The position numbers and the translations under genes are program-made. The notes beneath the pieces were generated by a model. It had not been told where the DNA came from, did not search any database, and worked only from the letters and a program-made list of their open reading frames with translations. From Lachnoclostridium sp. UBA7122 (GTDB lineage Bacteria > Bacillota > Clostridia > Lachnospirales > Lachnospiraceae), in NCBI GenBank assembly GCA_002493085.1, contig DKXQ01000027.1, positions 1-14,879 on the forward strand: a DNA stretch of 14,879 nt. Direction: 5' to 3'. Of this stretch, positions 4,857 through 13,800 are shown piece after piece; the stretch's first letter is position 1; the number at the start of each line of letters is the position of its first letter.

Positions 4857-7800
4857 TTAATTGTAGTAAATATAGTTTTCACTATATATGTAAAATATAT
4901 TAGGTAACAGATTGCATATGGAAGATAATTTATGTATTGGAATATGAAGCTTATAGAACAAACCAATATCCTCTTCCTTATCATCCAAATTTTCATTATG
5001 TTTTGTTATTAGCACAGGATTATTTATAGTTGATGCTGTTGTTGTATCATACCTTGCATCCACTAACAGTATTTCTGTGTAAACTGCATACTTATGCCCA
5101 GCAAGGTATGTTCCATCAAATCCAAAGTCCAGTTTCACAGAACCCTGTGATGCCATAGGGATAAATGTTTTAGAAGAAGTAATCTCCTCTTCATTTTCTG
5201 CCAAAGCTGGCTCTTTCGTTTCTGTATTATAAATTTTGCCTGTTATCCTGTATTTCTTGCCTGGGATTAAATTGCTGTACGATACAGTATCTGTTACCCC
5301 TGCATTGATGTTACTGTATGAATTGTGTGCTGCATTAATATTTGTGTAGTTGTAGCAGGTATCAGACCCATTGATATGGTCTAAACACTCTTTATTTGTC
5401 TTAAACTGTGAGCCACATGCACTGCATGCATACCACAGTTCGTTCACTACATTATTATCTTCATCCCTGACAAGCTGTGTTGCCCTTACAACAGCTGCAT
5501 CCCTGCATTTGCCATTGACATGTGCCTCTGCATCTGATTCATCGGAAAAATGTAATCCACAGTTATTGCACTCATACACAGGTGCTACATGTGCCTCTGC
5601 TTCTGCCTTGCTGTTAAACACACCACTTGTGCAGGTATAGCTGTCACCTTCACGACAGTCATACAGATGGTCTGCTGCCTCTTCCTCGCTGTGGAACTCT
5701 TTGCCACATCCATCACAGACATAGATTACACATTCATCATTATTGCATATCCATTTACCCTCAGATAATGTGTAATGCAAACCACTAACCTTATCCTCTT
5801 CCACAGTGCTTTTAATTTTTGGTATATGGACACTCTGTGATTCGTTATACAGGTTGTTTTCCAGTGCAACCCTCTTCCCATCCATCGTCCCTTCGTGGAT
5901 TTCCTCGTAAACAACTAATGTAATTCCATTCTCAGATTTGTCCAGATAATCCTTTAATTTTTCTCCAGACAGTGAAATATTAATTGCCCAGTATCCAGAA
6001 CCTGTTGATTTTGTTGTATACTGGTGTGCCATCAATCCCACTGCATTTTCAGCTTCGAATGGCTGCATAACATCAGTGTCAGGGTTTCCACCTTTACTCA
6101 TTTCTTTGATATACACATTAGTCGTTACATAGTAACTCTTATTTGGAAGCAGGTTAGAATAGTAAATATAATCCACCAGTGTCCTGTCACCACTTGTGCC
6201 ATCCATCAGGTTTGTCATAGTGCCATTAATCGGAGAGCCATCCAGTGCAACTGTATACATGCCACCAATATAAATAGTCTGCTGCTTGTCTGTGATATCC
6301 TTATGCTGTGCCACTAATGTACCATTCTCTGTGTACAGTTCCTGGAATACAACATAAGTCATGCCCTGGTAGTCTTTGCCACCATGCTCTGTCACTGTAT
6401 CAACTTCAAATTTCACTTCGATTGTTGCTGTTCCCCTGTAATCCTCTGGTGAGAGTGTAGAATCAATAGTGAAATACTCTGACATATCATGCCATACTGT
6501 ACTTCCTTTCTTTCTCCATGCCACAGCATGTACAGCATTTCCAGTACCATCAATAAAGTAGGAGCCATAGTTACTACCCTTTGCACCAGATTTTGCATCA
6601 GTTGTCGCATCCATTAATACAGAAGAAAGCCTGTATTTTTCATTCTCTTTAAGGCCTGTCATTTCAACAGTATCAATAATCGTGCTGATAGTATCTGCCT
6701 TGGAAATGTTTGACTTTGTATCATAATCCATAGCAGATGTTACCATGTCAGGGACATAGAAAGTCTGGTTATCGTCAAATTTCTCCTTATGATCTGCAAT
6801 GCTGGTCCCATTGTAGAACAGTTCCTCATAACATACATACCTTCCACCTGCAAGGTCAAGCCCTGTGACATGGAATACCACATCAACCTCACCATTTGAT
6901 GTTCCTGGTGTAAAATATTTCTTTTCAGACTGTACCATACGATTATTGATAGTAACAGCCTTTCCTGTTTTTGTGTTAATGATATGACCAACAATCTCAT
7001 ACGTCCTGTTAGGTATCAGGTTTTCATAATAAACCCTGTCGTAAATCGTTGCTTCAGTTACTGTGCTGTAACTGTTCTTAAAATTCAGGCATGCAGGTGT
7101 CTTTTTGATATGTGCCTGTACATCATGCTCGCTTGTAAACCGAGTTTTACAGTAATCGCATTCATAAGCTGCAAAACCAGTTACATGGTCTGCATCCCCA
7201 TCTTTTGATTCTTCGCCAAAATCATAGGAAACAACTTTCGTGGAAATACGAGGGCAGTAAATCGTCTGGTTTTCATCATTGATATCTTCATGTGTTGCAA
7301 CAACAAGCCTGTCATCGCTGGCATCTTTGTTATTTTTAAGATAAAGTCTTTCAAATACAACCAGTGTTTCAGAACTGAATTCCCCTTCGTCAGTCTGGAA
7401 ACTTCTTGCATCACCACTCAAAGACAATTTTACAGTCCCATTTGGCTTGTCTGCTGTAAATTCTTTCTTATTTGTGATTGGATTACCCTTTGCATCTTTG
7501 ATAACACTGTAACCTTTTGTATCATCCCTTGGTTTATCCATCAAGAAGCCTTCTACTTCATAAGTAAATCCAGGTATCAAATTCTCATATGTAATGGTAT
7601 CAATGACTGTCATAGAACCATCCATCTTTGATGAATGTGTCAAAGTTTCACTGTCCACAGCATTTGTCCTGATTTTCGGAATATGTACAGTCTGGTTTTC
7701 ATCATTGATATCCATATGGGTAGCAATAGTCTGGTATCCATCTTTTGTCCTCATCTGTAATTCTTCAAAGATTACGAGAGTCCTTCCCTCAAAAGTATGG

Positions 7801-10800
7801 GCATCAAAGTTAAAGACAACCCCTTTGTATTTTGAGCCATCTGGAAGTGTAGTCCCATCTGCAGGTATAATATAACCATAGGAATATCCGATGCCTGTAT
7901 CATTAGAATCTGCAAATGGATTTTTAATAGTCTGGTTATACTTTTCCTGTGATTCATTTGGTGTAGTTGTAAATGTGGATTCAATTTCCTGTTTTACTTT
8001 CTTGTCATCCACAACTACTTCACCTGTGTCTTTGTCCACTAATTTTGAAATCAACCTGTATTCAGTATCAGGCTGTAAATGCGAATAATAAATCCTGTCA
8101 GTTACCCATGCATTATCTTCTGCAAAAGTCACATGGCTGTTTGTCTTCTGATCTGTTGCCACTGTGGAAATTTTAGGAATGTATACCCTCTGGTTTGCAT
8201 CCCAGAAATTACTGTGGGTAGCAACCCTTGAAAGGATATCAGGCCTTTCCCCATTCTTCACATACACATCAGCATATGCTACAAGGATTTTGCCCTGCAG
8301 TTTGGATGCATCAAATTCATAATCTAATGCCCATGTACCTGCACCAGTATCAGATGCAGTTACTTCCATTTCCTTTTCTACTTTCTTGCCAGCACTGTCA
8401 GTTAGTGTTGTGCCTTTCTCCATGTCAATGATTTTGCCCTTGACTGTATAGGTTGAATTTGGCTGGAATCTGGTATAGCTTATGGTATCCACGATATGTG
8501 CATCTTCTTCTGCTAATAACACTTTTGTCCCTGTTTTATAGTCGTTTAAATCTGTCCAGATATAAGGGATATATACAGTCTGGCGAAGGTTTCCTATATC
8601 TGTATGGGCTGCGACAAGCCTCATGTCAGCATTGCCCTTATCATCCTTAATGTGGTATAACTCTTGGTAAACTACCAAAACAGCACCTTTGTATTCATCT
8701 GTGGCATATTTTGATACATCAATGTCAAAAGAAAGCCTTACTGAACCATTGGAAGAGGATGGGACGAACTGCATGGAGTTCCTTGCTTCACCACCTCCTG
8801 GTGCTGTAGCAAGTACATTTGTTCCTGCATGGACAGTCCTGTCTTTTTCAACCACATATCCACGAAGTTCATATGTGTGCCCTGGCATAAGGTTTGTATA
8901 ACCAACAGTATCTATCACAGTAGCCCTGCCAGTGCCTGCATGCAGTGTTTTAGTAAATGTGTCCATGTCAAGGGCATCTGACCAGATGTTGCCAACAGAA
9001 ATCGTCTGCCTTTCATCAAGAAGGTCCTGATGGTCTGCTATTAAATGTTCTCCTGATGCATTTTCAAGATACAATCTCTCAAAAATTACAAGTGTCCTTC
9101 CTGCAAAATATTCTGCATCCAGTGTAAATGTTGCTTCATCTGAATCTGCTGCCTTTGGTATGATATCACCAAATGTCAGATACTGCTTATCAAGCAACTC
9201 AAAATCAGTTTTAAAATGGGTTGTTAAAACTTGTTCATTTCCTGCATCATCTGTAACAATTTCTCCAGTTGCCTGGTCCCTTAACTCAGAAACAAGCTTG
9301 TATGTATATCCAGGCGACAATGATTTATAGTGTACTGTATCAATAATTTTCATTGTTTTTTCAGCTAACGAAATATTATCACCAGTTTTCAAATCCATAG
9401 CATCTGTAGTAATCTTAGGGAAATAAACCCTTTCTTCTACATCCCAGAATTCATCATGGGTTGCAACAACCTTATCTCCAATATAAACTTCTGCATATGC
9501 AACTACAATCGTTCCCTGCATCTTGGAAGCATCAAAGGTATAATCTAATGCCCATGAACCAGTTCCTGTTACATTTGAAGTAAACTGCTGGCTCTTTTCG
9601 CTGCCTTCGAGTACTTTTCCATCCTCCATGTTGTACAATCGTCCCTTAACAGTGTATTGGGTAGAAGGTTTAAAATTGAAATAGTTAATGGTATCTATTA
9701 AGTGTGCATTTGATTCTGCATATGATAATTTCGTCCCTGTCTTACTGTCATTCAGTGATGTTGTGATTTTAGGTACATAAATTGTCTGATTTTCATCATT
9801 AATATCAGTATGGGATGCTACCAGAGACCTGTCATCTGCACCATCATATCTCTGGATGACATACAATTCTTCGTACACAACAAACACAGCACCTGCATAG
9901 GATTTATTCAAATCGTCAACATATTTCTTTAGGTCAATGTCAAATGTTAATTCTACTGTACCATTGGCCTCGTCTGGTGTGAATACTACTTTGTTCTCTG
10001 CTGGTTTCCCATCGGTTCCAACCACAAGAATTTCTTCATCCCCAGCTTCAATGGTTTTCTTCCTGTCAACAACTCTTCCATGTAATTCGTATGTTAATCC
10101 AGGAATCAAGTTTTCAAAGGAAACAGTATCCTTGATGATTGCTGTTTCGTCTGCATAGGAGATGTTTGTTTGTGTTTCAACATCAATAGCATTTGTCCAG
10201 ATTTTAGGGAAATGGATTGTTTGTTTTTCATCCAGAGGGTCTTGGTGGTCTGCAACTAAATGCAATCCCTCTTCATCTTCAAGATAAAGCAGTTCATAAA
10301 CAACTACTGTCCTGCCTGCAAAACTTTCAGCATTTAAGGCAAAAGTTACCCCATTCCCATCATGGTTTTCAGGCACAATGTCACCATAGCTGCCATATCT
10401 GCCAGCATCATGGTCCTCGTCTGCCACAAAATATGTTGTAAGCTCCTGTGGAATATTATTGTCATCAATAATTACTTCATGGGTTTCAGCATCAATTAAT
10501 TTACTGTCCAGCCGATATTCCAGCCCAGGGATAAGGTTTTCATAATGTACAGTATCGTAGATATAGACATATTTTTCAGCATCCGAAATATTATAGTCAG
10601 TCTTCTGGTCTCTGGCAAATGTTTTTATTTCAGGTACAACTGTCCTCTGGTTCTGGTCCATGATGTCTTTATGGTCTGCCACAAGCACCCACTCACCAGA
10701 ATTAGGTGTTCCTTTTTCAATAAATATCTCTTCATAAGCAACATAAACTTTGCCACCAGATGAATCAATTTTAAACTCAAGTTTAACATCAAAACTGCCA

Positions 10801-13800
10801 GAACTTTCGTCTAAAACCTGTGTTGTTTCACACTCCATTGGATTTCCGTCTTTATCAGTTCCTACATCTTTTGTTTCAGCATCTATAAGTTTTGAAACAA
10901 TCTTATAATTTGCACCAGGAATAAGATTGCTATAGGTAATTGTATCAACCAATACTGAATTCCCACCTGCTGTAAGCTGTTTTTTTGTATCCTGGTCCAC
11001 AAGTTTTGTCTGGATTTCTGGTATAAGGACACTTTCATTATTATCTTCTTTTTTCTTACAATCAAATACTAAAGTATCCCCATCATACACTTCTATAAAG
11101 GAAACAAGCTTTTTCCCACCAAGGCCAGTCCCATCAAACTCAAATTTTACATCCCAGCTGCCTGAACTGCCAGAAGCTGTCTGTGTTGCTGTATCTTCTT
11201 TAATTGTAATCTCTTTATCAGATGCATCCTTAACTTTTTCACCAGTCCCAGCATCTACAAGCCAGCCCTTTATTTTATATGTCTTTCCAGACTGGAGGCC
11301 AACATAATTAATGGTATCTGTCAGCGACTGCAGCACTTCCCCTCCGCTTTCCCTGCAGGTTTCATCTTTGTATTTCCCTGCATAGGCAATGGTCTCTCCT
11401 GTACCACTTTTTCTTTGTATCTGGCTGCTGACAAGGTTTGTGGAAATTTCACCTTTTGTATCTGTGAAATAAATATACTCTGAAGTTGCATCATCGGATG
11501 AAGTCCATATGGCAACACTTTCTGCTTCACTGTCAACATCTGGGAACCCTCCCTCTTCCTCTTCGCTGCCATCTTCATCAGGGATTTTTTCCCATTCATC
11601 ATCGTCATCCCCAAAGTCAATATCAGTCCTCTTCCCTGTATTATCAATGGCATAGGCTGTATTCATAAATACCAGTGTATGCCCTGCCAGGCCATCAGTG
11701 GAAATCGTCCCATAAACAAATATGTTATGGAACTTAGTTTCACGAGTCCAGTCACTCTGCTTAAAAGTATTTGTAATAGCTGATCTTGAAAGAGGTTCAT
11801 CAGGATTTCTTTCTTCTGCCACACCTCCTTTTGATGTATCCCATTCAACATCAATATATTCCCCTGTAGTTTTATCTAAAAGGGATGTATTGACATAATA
11901 AGTTGCATCACTGACACTTTTTAAGGGTTCTATCATTACAGCTTCTCTCAGTCTGAGGGGTCCTGAATCTGCCTCTGCATACTGGTTCTGTGCAGATGAA
12001 TCTGCTGTAGATGCAAATGAATATCCACCAAGCCAGTCCTGGTCTTCTGCCACTTTAATGGCAGCACCTGCATTTGCACTCTGCACTATCTCATTCCCAT
12101 TGGCATCTGTCCCATTGATAAGGATTTTAGGCTTATCTTTTTTCTTGCCATCACAATTCATATATACTACAACACCCTTTTCAGGCTCTTCAGATAAAGT
12201 GGCATCTGTTACCCCGCTTTTCATCTCACCACTTGGAAGGAATCCTTCTGGTGCTTTCACTTCGTAGATATGGTATGTCCCTGTTTTCCCAAAGCTGCTT
12301 TTCCATGATTCCAAGTCATCTGGATTAATAAAATTGTTTTTCCATTTTGACCTGTCATCTCCCCATACTGTAGGAATAAAGTCAATGCCTGCAGGTGTAT
12401 ATGGGAAACCAGAAGGGTATTCCTTTTTCTGGTATGTCATAAACTTAGAATAATGTACACTGCCTTTCTTTGTGGAAGATGCTGTAAAAGTCCATGAAGC
12501 CTTAAGTTTCTTGCTTTCTGCATTTTCCAAAGATTTCACAGAATCATACTGCTGTTTTTCATAAAAATCAACCTGGTATACAGCACCATCCAATGTAGCA
12601 TGTGACAGGGCTGTTCCATATGCCTTTTTAGTATTTATATCTTTATACAATGCAAAAAAGAAAGGATCCTTCTCATGTTCTTCATCAGGGGGCTTTAACT
12701 CTTCATCCTTGCTGTGGAAATTAATCCTGACAAGGTTACATGTAGTCTGTTTTCCAATTTCTGCACCAAGGAAACTGAGTATAACATATCCCTTTTCAGC
12801 CTTTTTTGTTCTTTTTTTCCAGCCACCACCAGCGTCTTTCCATTTACCAATAGTTTGTTCAGCATTTTTTATTTTTACAACCCTGACAGCAAATACATTC
12901 TGGTTAAGTGGGTTACTGAAGCCAGTCTTATATAAATGGGTACAAGTGGAATGTGCAGCATTGATACACCTGATAAACGGAAGAAGGCCTTCCTTTTTAA
13001 TCCACTCATCTTTATCCCTTTTTGGTTTCGCATTTGAAAGGTTACATGATATATATAAATCCTGATGTGGCTCAAGTTTGTGTGGCTTAATGTCAGCTTG
13101 GGCAAGGGTCATGTCACCCAATGCATATTTTGCTAACCTCGTACCAGCAGATTCCCTTCCAGGATCATAATTGCCTGTAGATGTATGGTTGTTGTCTTCA
13201 GAAAGATAATATTTTTCATTTCCAGTAGCTGAACCCTTGCCTGGATACCCTAATTTACCTGTTACCCTTGCTGGTTTAAAAAGATCACTGTTACCTTTTT
13301 TGGGCAGCTTATCCCATGGCACTTCTATATTATCCAGAGCTTTCATATCCTTATAAGCAATACTTTGTGCTGGTTCTCCATTTACATCACTAGCAGCAAT
13401 ACCTACAAGCTGGTCTTTTAATGTCCCTCCATTTTCCCAAGCTTCGACAGAAACCACTGCAGCAGACGACATACCGATTTCAATATTCCCTGTATCTGGG
13501 TCATAATCATAGGAATCTTCTGGCATAATTACACCATTGACTGAAACACTCATGTTTTCTGGATCCATTCCAGCAGCAACTGTTGTCGTGGTTTCCAATG
13601 AAAATATATCCTGTGTGCCTGTACTGACATCTATGGACTCTCCATTGCCATCCACACCCACTGTACATACATCTGACTGCATTTCAGGCATATCATCTTC
13701 TGCAGCCCTTGTCATGTTTTCATCATGATATACCTGCATGAACTGTACCTGCATACTTGATATAGCCAACTCATTATTTTCTTCTTTATTTAACTGTGCA

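Larger units (their letters stand above)
4968..11024 (-). repeat. Tandem array of 13 VaFE/T-Q ester-bond domains (R1-R13)
   Basis: The position of the Gln of the terminal DxxQT/QR motif defines the units: 1378, 1520, 1665, (Glu1783), 1925, 2067, 2197, 2363, 2505, 2672, 2834, 2982 and (Glu3270). Spacing is 118-167 residues, except for the last unit (288), which carries the finger cluster. Ten of the 13 units keep both a first-strand Thr and a terminal Gln; R4 and R13 have Glu for Gln, and R6 has Ser (IWSDALD) for Thr. Confidence 0.85.

Noticed and set aside
4796..4996. 66-residue minus-strand frame overlapping the end of the giant gene, rich in hydrophobic residues
   Set aside because: It overlaps the giant frame, has no ribosome binding site, and reads like translated AT-rich DNA. 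It was checked as a frameshifted C-terminal anchor, but contains no LPXTG.
13060..13130. Possible TQXA thioester motif (MTLAQADI) in the N-terminal region of the giant protein
   Set aside because: The essential Cys and the T-Q-x-A order are not present, so no thioester adhesin domain can be claimed.
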